Shown here: in pieces, positions 16,287 to 22,955 of the stretch
Numbering within the stretch: position 1 is the first letter of the stretch
Layout of the letters: every line of letters starts with the position of its first letter
NCBI RefSeq assembly: GCF_002224645.1
Contig: NZ_CP022121.1
Location: 1,054,001-1,118,000, forward strand
Source of the DNA: Dehalobacterium formicoaceticum
GTDB taxonomy: Bacteria; Bacillota; Dehalobacteriia; Dehalobacteriales; Dehalobacteriaceae
DNA length: 64,000 nucleotides
Direction: 5' to 3'
The notes under the pieces: model-generated
Database searches by the model: none
Told to the model about the DNA's origin: nothing
The model's input: the letters and a program-made list of their open reading frames with translations, nothing else
Made by a program: the position numbers and the translations under genes

Positions 16287-17624
16287 TTACAGAATTCCCT
16301 GAGCCAGCATCGCGTCGGCAACCTTGATAAAGCCGGCAATGTTCGCACCCACCATTAAATTGCCTTCATAACCATATTCCAGGGCCGCTTTTTTCGTGTT
16401 GTGATAGATGTTCACCATAATGCTGTTTAATCTTTGGTCTACTTCTTCGAAGCTCCAGGAGAAACGCATGCTGTTTTGGGCCATTTCCAGTCCTGAGGTG
16501 GCAACACCACCGGCATTGGCTGCTTTCGCCGGTCCGAAGAGGATCTTGTTTTCCAGTAAGAGTTTCACTGCCTTAGCGGAGCAAGGCATATTGGAACCCT
16601 CAACCAGTGCTTTAACACCATTTTCAATGAGCGTTGCCGCTTCAGCTTCAGTAATTTCATTTTGAGTAGCACAGGGAATTGCGATATCACATTTGGAAGT
16701 CCAAAGACCTTTGCAATTTTCACAATATGTTGCATCGCTGTCATATTTCAGATATTCACTGATTCTGGCTCGATCCACTTCCTCGACTTTTTGCATGGCT
16801 TCGAAATTGATTCCGTTAGGATTATATACATAGCCGCAGGAATCGGACATTGCCACCACGTTGGCGCCTAATTGCTGAGCTTTTTGACAAGCGTAAAGCG
16901 CCACGTTTCCAGAGCCGGAAATAATAATCGTTTTTCCCTTTAAATCCACCTGCCGATCCTTCAGCATTTCTTCCAGGAAATAAATCGTGCCATATCCTGT
17001 TGCTTGGGTACGGGCTAAACTACCACCGGAAGTAATGCCTTTTCCTGTCAATGCTCCGGCGGGATAGCCTCTTTTGATTTTTTTATATTGGCCGAACATA
17101 TAACCGATTTCCCGGGTGCCAACGCCGATATCACCGGCAGGAACGTCCATGTCTGCTCCGATCAGGTAAGCCAATTCATTGGTGAAGCTCTGACAAAAGC
17201 GCATAATTTCTTTTTCGGATTTACCTTTCGGGTCAAAATCAGAACCGCCTTTGGCGCCTCCCATGGGCAGGCCGGTCAGAGAATTTTTAAAAATTTGTTC
17301 AAAACCTAAAAACTTTAAAATACTGAGATTGACGGAGGGATGAAAGCGGAGGCCGCCCTTATAGGGTCCGATGGCACAGTTATATTGGACACGAAAACCT
17401 CGGTTAATATGGATATTTCCCTGATCATCCTCCCAGGGTACCCGAAAAACAATGGATCGGTCCGGTTCCACAATTCTTTCCAAAATGGCAGCTTCCTGAT
17501 ATTCAGGTTTTTTTTCCATGACCGGCTCCAGACAAGTCAGTACTTCTTCTACGGTCTGATGGAATTCCGGTTCCCGGGGGGTGCTTTTAATCGTACTCTC
17601 AATAACATCTGTTACATAAGACAT
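16287..17624 (-). CDS. gdhA: Glutamate dehydrogenase, NADP-type hexameric
   Basis: Reversible reductive amination of 2-oxoglutarate to glutamate; enters ammonia into metabolism. 445 residues, the normal length for the hexameric 450-residue class. Motifs: GPYKGGLRFHPSVNLS (substrate Lys), MGGAKGGSDFDPKGKS, VPAGDIGVGTREIGYM and the nucleotide fold IIISGSGNVALYACQKA. The open frame reaches GTG 17633, but ATG 17624 has TAAGGAGTGG eight bases upstream. It is transcribed opposite to the spore genes; a 9-bp inverted repeat at 17732-17759 lies upstream. Confidence 0.96.
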   Translation of the reverse strand: MSYVTDVIESTIKSTPREPEFHQTVEEVLTCLEPVMEKKPEYQEAAILERIVEPDRSIVFRVPWEDDQGNIHINRGFRVQYNCAIGPYKGGLRFHPSVNLSILKFLGFEQIFKNSLTGLPMGGAKGGSDFDPKGKSEKEIMRFCQSFTNELAYLIGADMDVPAGDIGVGTREIGYMFGQYKKIKRGYPAGALTGKGITSGGSLARTQATGYGTIYFLEEMLKDRQVDLKGKTIIISGSGNVALYACQKAQQLGANVVAMSDSCGYVYNPNGINFEAMQKVEEVDRARISEYLKYDSDATYCENCKGLWTSKCDIAIPCATQNEITEAEAATLIENGVKALVEGSNMPCSAKAVKLLLENKILFGPAKAANAGGVATSGLEMAQNSMRFSWSFEEVDQRLNSIMVNIYHNTKKAALEYGYEGNLMVGANIAGFIKVADAMLAQGIL

Positions 17625-17901
17625 CTTTACCACTCCTTATTGATTTATCGGGAAGAATCCCTTACTTAGTAAATTAATAACCTGAATTATATCAAAAAAT
17701 GGCGCGAAAGCAAGAGGTAACCCCCAGGAATATTGTATACATTATTTTTTGTATACAATCATATTTAGTATCATACTTATTTTACACAAGGTAAATTGTG
17801 CAAAATCAAAGGAAAAATTTTAGCAACATGGATAAGCAAGAGCAATAGTTTATAATAGGGTGCCCTGAGGGGACAGCAAATATCGGTAGGTGGTGATAGT
17901 A
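17625..17901. promoter_or_regulatory. Divergent promoter region with inverted repeat at 17732-17759
   Basis: ATTGTATAC at 17732-17740 is repeated inverted as GTATACAAT at 17751-17759, spacer ten bases. It sits 108 bases upstream of gdhA and 143 upstream of the divergent CotS-like gene. The symmetric GTATAC half-sites suit a dimeric repressor; which gene it controls is not shown. Confidence 0.6.
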
Positions 17902-18918
17902 TTGAAAGGTATTTTATCCGTGCTCAGTCATTATGATTTTTCCATTCATGGCATCATACCAATTCAGGATGATGTTTATCGTGTGGAAACAAGCAGGGGT
18001 GTTTATTGCCTTAAATGCGCCAATAAAGGAGAGCATAAAATGCTCTTTATTTATTCTATATTAAAACACTTAGAGGAACAAGGTTTTACCAAAGTGTCTT
18101 TTCCGGTGCCGGCGAAAGATGGATCTCCTTTGGTACACCAGGATCATAAAATTTATTTCATGACTCATTGGATTTCGGGAATCCCTTGCGATTTTAAACG
18201 GGAAGATCATTTAACAGCGGCAGCCGAGACCCTGGCCGAATTCCATCAGCATGCCAAAGGAGCAAAGCTTCTGGAGGGAGCCAAAGCACGGGCCATGTAT
18301 CGGAAATGGCCGCATGTTTTGCAAAAAAGGACTGAGGATTTACAAAAATTCAAGTCCCTGACGCAAAAGAAAAGCTCTTTAACGCCCTTCGAAAAAAAAT
18401 ATCTGGCCATTGCAGATCAGGTCATTGCTCAGGGTGAAAAAGCTTGTGCCACCCTGCAGTCCTCGGAGTATCGTAAGATCGCAAAAAAAGCAGAAAAAGA
18501 GCAGTCCTTTACCCATCGGGATGTGGCCGCCCGAAATTTCATCATTGAGGACGATAAAAAGGCTGCTCTCATCGATTTTGATTATGCCCGCTATGATATC
18601 AGAGCAGCGGATGTGGTACGTTTGCTTGAGCGGTCTTTGCGGGATCAGCATTGGCATGAAGAAAAAGGAGATCTGATCCTGAAGTCCTATCAAAAGGTTT
18701 ACCCTCTGGAAAAGGAACAGTATCAGGTCATGCTGGCATTCTTACAATTTCCGCAAAAGATCTGGCGCATCTCAGAGAGATATTTTGAAGGGAAGGTTTC
18801 CTGGCAGGATGAAGGCTTTCTTAAGAAATTATCCTCAGCTCTGCGTAAAATGTCTTATCAGGAGAAATTCTGTCATTCTTTTGAAAATAAATATTGTCAA
18901 GCGCGTAAGGGGGGATGA
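17902..18918 (+). CDS. CotS-family spore coat kinase-like protein
   Basis: A ~338-residue CotS-family protein with an intact active site: FTHRDVAARNFII and ALIDFDYARYDI. N-lobe parts are VLSHYDFSIHGIIPIQDDVY and YCLKCANKG; a Lys-rich insert (QKKSSLTPFEKKYLAI) precedes the catalytic loop. Frame is open from GTG 17890; TTG 17902 with AGGTGGTG upstream gives a normal N-terminus. It is followed after one base by another CotS gene, so the two are translationally linked. Substrate unknown. Confidence 0.9.
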   Translation: MKGILSVLSHYDFSIHGIIPIQDDVYRVETSRGVYCLKCANKGEHKMLFIYSILKHLEEQGFTKVSFPVPAKDGSPLVHQDHKIYFMTHWISGIPCDFKREDHLTAAAETLAEFHQHAKGAKLLEGAKARAMYRKWPHVLQKRTEDLQKFKSLTQKKSSLTPFEKKYLAIADQVIAQGEKACATLQSSEYRKIAKKAEKEQSFTHRDVAARNFIIEDDKKAALIDFDYARYDIRAADVVRLLERSLRDQHWHEEKGDLILKSYQKVYPLEKEQYQVMLAFLQFPQKIWRISERYFEGKVSWQDEGFLKKLSSALRKMSYQEKFCHSFENKYCQARKGG

Positions 18919-18919
18919 T

Positions 18920-19912
18920 ATGGATCATCATGATATCAAATGTATTTTATCTAACTGGGGAGAGTCTCCTTTGGAAATGAGTCAGGTGCGCGGTGTCTAT
19001 CGGATTAAGACGGGGCAAGGGATGAGATGCCTGAAAGAAGGAAGAAAAAGTTTACAGCGGGCACAGTTTATGATGGAGGGCATGGCATTTGTTCAGAAAC
19101 GGGGCTTTGCCCAGTTGGCCAATTGTGTGCCCACGCCGGAGGGCAGCTTGGTCGTGCCCTACCAAGGTTCTTATTATTACCTCCAGGAGTGGGTAGAAGG
19201 GAGGGAATTGGATTACCTGAACCGGGAGGATCTTCTGGGCGCGGCAAAGACCCTGGGCTGTTTTCATCGGGCCAGTATTGGTTTTACTCCCCAAAAAGGA
19301 TATGAGGCCAAGAACAAACTGGGCAAATGGCCAAAAAAACTCCAGGATAAATGCAAAGATTTGGAAAGATACCTTAATGTTGCCCGTACCAAAGCAAATC
19401 CCGATGGTTTTGATCGCAAAGTAATGCTTTTTGGCGAATGGATGCTGAATCATGCCCGGGTGAGTGTGAAAAATTTGGCTGATTCCCATTATGCTGATTT
19501 GGTGGATGAAGCACGGGATTGGGGTTCCTTGGCCCATGGGGATGCTGCGGCCCGGAATTTTATCCGTCAGGGCCGGGAGTTGGTGCTGATCGATTTTGAT
19601 GCCATCGCCATGGATGTGAATATCACAGATTTGTGGCGCCTGATGCGGCGGGCATTATCCAGAAACAATTGGGAAATGGAGCTGGCAACAGAAATCATGG
19701 ACAGCTATGATCAATTTGTGCCTCTGGAATCAAGACACAAAGAGGTATTGGGCGCTTTTCTCCAATTTCCTGAGATTCCCTGGCGCCTGCTCCGGGAATA
19801 TTATGAAAAGGAAAATCGGACACCTCAACATGACCTTTATCTGACAGAAAGATTGGAGAATTGTTTGGATCAACATCGCGCCATTGATAAATTTCTCAAG
19901 AATTTCGTCTAA
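18920..19912 (+). CDS. CotS-family spore coat kinase-like protein
   Basis: A 330-residue CotS-family protein with active-site residues intact: LAHGDAAARNFIRQG and LVLIDFDAIAMDVN. N-terminal portion RGVYRIKTGQGMRCLKEG corresponds to the glycine-loop and lysine region. Start ATG 18920 has AAGGGGGG directly upstream; the longer in-frame start at 18785 would lie deep inside the preceding gene. It is followed by a 36-codon frame and a glycosyltransferase, mirroring the kinase-kinase-glycosyltransferase order at 8990-12139. Confidence 0.9.
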   Translation: MDHHDIKCILSNWGESPLEMSQVRGVYRIKTGQGMRCLKEGRKSLQRAQFMMEGMAFVQKRGFAQLANCVPTPEGSLVVPYQGSYYYLQEWVEGRELDYLNREDLLGAAKTLGCFHRASIGFTPQKGYEAKNKLGKWPKKLQDKCKDLERYLNVARTKANPDGFDRKVMLFGEWMLNHARVSVKNLADSHYADLVDEARDWGSLAHGDAAARNFIRQGRELVLIDFDAIAMDVNITDLWRLMRRALSRNNWEMELATEIMDSYDQFVPLESRHKEVLGAFLQFPEIPWRLLREYYEKENRTPQHDLYLTERLENCLDQHRAIDKFLKNFV

Positions 19913-19943
19913 CGGAAATGGGTATCATGAAAGAGGTGAGATT

Positions 19944-20054
19944 TTGAAAATTGCTGTGATATCTGATACCTATGCGCCCAATAAATTTGAAAGCTTATCT
20001 CAGAATATGAAAGCAGGACTGGAAGGTGAAATAAAACAGGAGGAGCTATCATGA
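19944..20054 (+). CDS. 36-residue peptide resembling a glycosyltransferase N-terminus
   Basis: A TTG-started frame (TTG at 19944, AGAGGTGAG upstream) encodes MKIAVISDTYAPNKFESLSQ and 16 more residues, and stops at 20052-20054, overlapping the ATG of the next glycosyltransferase by ATGA. The first ten residues look like the start of many family 4 glycosyltransferases. It may be a remnant of a truncated enzyme kept as a translation-coupling leader, or a true small protein. Whether it is translated is unknown. Confidence 0.4.
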   Translation: MKIAVISDTYAPNKFESLSQNMKAGLEGEIKQEELS

Positions 20055-21172
20055 ACATTGGCATTGATGCCCGAGGGGCGATTTGGTATCGGGGTACGGG
20101 TATTGGCACTTATACTTATCAATTAATTTATCAATTAAAACAAAGAGAGGATGGGGCTTGTTACCGGCCTTTCTGGCCCGGAGAGGAATATCGGGAGTTG
20201 GATATCACCGATGAAAAGGAATTTAATAATGTAGAAATCGGTAATGAATACTGGGAACAGTTTTTTTTGCCCCGGGCTTTGACCAGGGAACACTTTGACC
20301 TTTATCACGTACCCCAAAACGGGATTGGTCTGCCTAAAACCAAAAAGTGTCCCCAGGTGGTAACGATTCATGATTTGATCCCCTATATTTATCCGGAGAC
20401 GGTGGGGAAAGGTTATTTAAAAACCTTTTTTACGGAGATGCCCCGCATCATGGAAGAATCGGATCGCATCATCACCGTATCTCATTGGTCGAAAAAGGAT
20501 ATTACCCAGATCTTCGCTTATCCGGCAGAAAAGATTGATGTTATTTGGGAAGCCCCTGAGCCGGTCTATCGGCCTTTGGAAAAATCCCTGTGCCGCAAAT
20601 TATTGGGTGAAAAATATCGGCTGGAGGAAGACTATATCCTGTATGTGGGCGGATTCAGCCCCCGCAAAAATATTAAGCTCTTGTTGACGGCCTTTGCAAA
20701 AATCAGCAAGGAAATTGAAAAGCCCATCTATTTGGTCCTGCCGGGGAAAAAGCAAAAGGAACCGGATTATCTGGATGCCTTAATCGCCGCCTTGGGTATC
20801 AGTGACCGGGTCCTCTTTCCCGGCTTTGTCCCCGTGGGTGATTTGCCTTATTTCTATGCCGGGGCAGAACTTTTTGTTTACCCTTCTTATTATGAAGGCT
20901 TCGGACTGCCTCCCCTCGAAGCCATGGCCTGCGGTACTCCCACCTTGGCGGCCCGTGCTTCTTCTCTGCCGGAGGTGTTGGAGAGGGGTGCCGCCTGGTT
21001 TGATCCTTATAATTATATGGAACTGGCGGAAAGTCTGTTCTTCTTTTTGACTCATCCCGAAGCATCAAAGAATTTAGGGGCAAATGGTTATCACCAGGCT
21101 CAGAAATTTTCCTGGGCCAAGACCGCTCAAGAAACTGTTAAGACCTATCAAAAAACTATCTCCGGATGCTGA
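20051..21172 (+). CDS. Glycosyltransferase family 4-like (GT-B)
   Basis: A 373-residue paralogue of the enzyme at 11018 with the same landmarks: MNIGIDARGAIWYRGTGIGT, YVGGFSPRKNIKLLLTAFAK, FPGFVPVGDLPYFYAGAEL and YEGFGLPPLEAMACGTP. AGGAGG precedes ATG 20051. It closes the second kinase-kinase-glycosyltransferase set. Role in spore-surface glycosylation is inferred from neighbours; donor and acceptor are not shown by sequence. Confidence 0.92.
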   Translation: MNIGIDARGAIWYRGTGIGTYTYQLIYQLKQREDGACYRPFWPGEEYRELDITDEKEFNNVEIGNEYWEQFFLPRALTREHFDLYHVPQNGIGLPKTKKCPQVVTIHDLIPYIYPETVGKGYLKTFFTEMPRIMEESDRIITVSHWSKKDITQIFAYPAEKIDVIWEAPEPVYRPLEKSLCRKLLGEKYRLEEDYILYVGGFSPRKNIKLLLTAFAKISKEIEKPIYLVLPGKKQKEPDYLDALIAALGISDRVLFPGFVPVGDLPYFYAGAELFVYPSYYEGFGLPPLEAMACGTPTLAARASSLPEVLERGAAWFDPYNYMELAESLFFFLTHPEASKNLGANGYHQAQKFSWAKTAQETVKTYQKTISGC

Positions 21173-21179
21173 TAGGCTC

Positions 21180-21293
21180 TTTATCAAATTCCAAGACTCC
21201 CAATTCTATAAGTGGGAGCTCATATTTTCACTTCAGGTGGGGTAGATTCCCCATCTGAAACCCCGATGTTCAGCTTTAGCTGAACGAGTTCAC
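21180..21293 (-). repeat. Three-hairpin repeat element, copy A
   Basis: Near-identical in reverse complement to 55996-56109. Read from the stop codon of the DUF421 gene it contains GTTCAGCT/AGCTGAAC (8-bp stem, two-base loop), TTTCAG or CTTCAG paired with CTGAAG around a ~18-base loop, and a third stem at the distal end formed by a CTCCCACTT-like arm and its complement. It carries no gene. The size, palindromes and placement resemble non-autonomous ends of IS200/IS605-like elements; this is inference. Confidence 0.8.
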
Positions 21294-21946
21294 TGCTGTT
21301 TTTTTGTCAGAGCAATATGACCGTCGGGGGTGATCACTATCGATTCTAACTGGTTTAAATCATCGATATGAAAACTTTCCAGGATCTCGGCCAATTCTGC
21401 TGCCGTGACACCGGATTGGGTCAGTTGATCGGCAAAAATTTCGCCGTTTTCCATAATCGTCTTGGATGTTTTTTTTCCTAAGTATCGGGGGGTGATGGGC
21501 TCTACTTCTTTCTTGCGGATAATACTGAAGCGACCGCTGGGTTCTAGATAGGCAAATTCTACATCCAGATAGTTGCTCAGTCCCTGGACCCGCAATTCTT
21601 CCATTAAGTCGGAACGGTTAACCCGGGCTTTGCGCATATTTTTCTCCAGGATTTTTCCGTTTTGGATTACGGGAATGGGTTTGCCGTCCATCAGCTGTAA
21701 CAGGAAAGTGCTTTTTAAACCGGTCCAGGAAAACAAAATTTGCAGTATGGTCAGGGTACTGACCGCAATAATCGTATTGGTAAGGGAGAGGCTTTCGTCC
21801 GCCAGAGGAGTACCTAATGTTTCCGCAATTACCAGCATGATGACAAAATCCGTAGGTTCCATATCCCCCATAGAACGATAGCCCATGAGGCGATAGCAGA
21901 TAAAGCCAAAAGCCAACAACCCGACAGTCCGTAAAACTGTTTCCAT
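21290..21946 (-). CDS. DUF421 membrane protein (YetF/YrbG-like)
   Basis: A 218-residue protein with three N-terminal membrane helices (LLAFGFICYRLMGYRSMGDM; DFVIMLVIAETLGTPLAD; TNTIIAVSTLTILQILFSW) and a soluble DUF421 domain (LLQLMDGKPIPVIQNGK, RSDLMEELRVQG, FSIIRKKEVEPI). Some relatives in spore formers affect germination, but the biochemical role is unknown. AGGTGAATC stands upstream of the start. The stop codon TGA coincides with the first bases of repeat copy A. Confidence 0.9.
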   Translation of the reverse strand: METVLRTVGLLAFGFICYRLMGYRSMGDMEPTDFVIMLVIAETLGTPLADESLSLTNTIIAVSTLTILQILFSWTGLKSTFLLQLMDGKPIPVIQNGKILEKNMRKARVNRSDLMEELRVQGLSNYLDVEFAYLEPSGRFSIIRKKEVEPITPRYLGKKTSKTIMENGEIFADQLTQSGVTAAELAEILESFHIDDLNQLESIVITPDGHIALTKKQQ

Positions 21947-22071
21947 CTTTGATTCACCTCCGTTTTAGTTTGCCATTTTTTTTGCAACTTATTATATTGA
22001 AATAAGGCATACATTCCTTGGCTCAGGGAAGAATAATACAGGTTTCTACATTGATACCGGGAGGATGAAAG

Positions 22072-22515
22072 ATGGAAATAATGTTGCCTTTATTAATTGC
22101 GGCTCTTTCCGGAGTAGCCATGGCGCTCCAGGGAACGGTGAATTCATTTATGTCTAAAACTATCGGCCAAATGGAGACGACCTTTATCGTCCATCTTATT
22201 GGCGTAGTGACGGCGGCCTTGGTCTTGTTTGTTTTTCATTTGGGTCGGGGGCAGTTATCAAGGTTGGGAGAGGTGCCCTGGTATGGCTATTTGGGCGGCA
22301 TCATCTCGGTGCTGATTATTTACGGTGTCGTAGCTAGCATGACCAAGGTCGGCGTGGCCAACGCCACCACCGCCATCATTGTGGGACAGGTTACAGCGGC
22401 TTTAGTGATTGACTGTACCGGATTTTTGGGCATGGAAAAATTCCCTTTCACCTGGTTAAAAGGGTTTGGGATCCTGCTCTTAGCCTTTGGTGCCAGACTG
22501 ATGCTGCCCAAATAG
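22072..22515 (+). CDS. DMT-type transporter, YdcZ/DUF606 family
   Basis: A 147-residue membrane protein with five hydrophobic segments, half the length of standard EamA transporters, as is usual for the DUF606 group that functions as dimers. Recognisable are LPLLIAALSGVAMALQGTVN and the conserved GQVTAALVIDC near residue 110. GGGAGG precedes the ATG. Substrate unknown. It ends 87 bases before the tRNA pair. Confidence 0.88.
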   Translation: MEIMLPLLIAALSGVAMALQGTVNSFMSKTIGQMETTFIVHLIGVVTAALVLFVFHLGRGQLSRLGEVPWYGYLGGIISVLIIYGVVASMTKVGVANATTAIIVGQVTAALVIDCTGFLGMEKFPFTWLKGFGILLLAFGARLMLPK

Positions 22516-22555
22516 CTTTGGGAACCATCTTCTTTCCTGAAAAGAAATTTTATGC

Positions 22556-22584
22556 TTGACATTTAATCAAGGTTCAGGCATAAT
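22556..22584 (+). promoter_or_regulatory. Sigma-A type promoter of the tRNA pair
   Basis: TTGACA at 22556, 17-base spacer, CATAAT at 22579; the tRNA-Met gene begins 18 bases later. Confidence 0.75.
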
Positions 22585-22602
22585 CTAAAAGTAGCGAATT
22601 GC

Positions 22603-22679
22603 GGCGGTGTAGCTCAGTTGGTCAGAGCACACGGTTCATACCCGTGGTGTCACTGGTTCAAATCCAGTCACCGCTACCA
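22603..22679 (+). tRNA. tRNA-Met (anticodon CAT)
   Basis: Full cloverleaf with encoded CCA. Acceptor GGCGGTG pairs with CACCGCT (first pair G-U). Anticodon stem CACGG/CCGTG encloses TTCATAC, anticodon CAT. T-arm GGTTCAAATCC. The first acceptor pair differs from initiator tRNA; elongator Met is most likely, although a TilS-modified Ile(CAT) cannot be excluded by eye. Confidence 0.93.
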
Positions 22680-22683
22680 ACTT

Positions 22684-22762
22684 GGCCCGTTGGAGAAGCG
22701 GCTTAACTCACCAGCCTTTCACGCTGGCAGTTTCAGGGGTTCGAATCCCCTACGGGTCACCA
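22684..22762 (+). tRNA. tRNA-Glu (anticodon TTC)
   Basis: Acceptor GGCCCGT pairs with ACGGGTC (one G-U), anticodon stem CCAGC/GCTGG with loop CTTTCAC, anticodon TTC, T-arm GGGGTTCGAATCCCC and encoded CCA. Four bases after tRNA-Met, so one transcript. The same Met-Glu pair precedes spoIIE in B. subtilis. Confidence 0.95.
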
Positions 22763-22771
22763 AAGGTTTTT

Positions 22772-22813
22772 AAAGCGTGCAGCAGGTATTACATCTTGCC
22801 GCATGCTTTTTTA
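22772..22813 (+). terminator. Terminator after tRNA pair
   Basis: AAAGCGTGC and GCATGCTTT form the base of a hairpin with an inner GCAGG/CTTGC-like part, followed by six T. Confidence 0.7.
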
Positions 22814-22955
22814 TTTTCTTTTTATTTTAATGAAAAAGTTGTAGAAAACTAAAAAGATGGTCGCAATGTTCCCAGTCTCATCTTATCAAAACCGACAAGT
22901 TTTTCTTCGCCCTCATCCTATAATGTTAAGGAATAATAGTTAAGGGTGTGGTGCT

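Noticed and set aside
21180-21293. Intact insertion sequence
   Set aside because: The element is only ~113 bases and has no transposase or TnpB frame in either copy.
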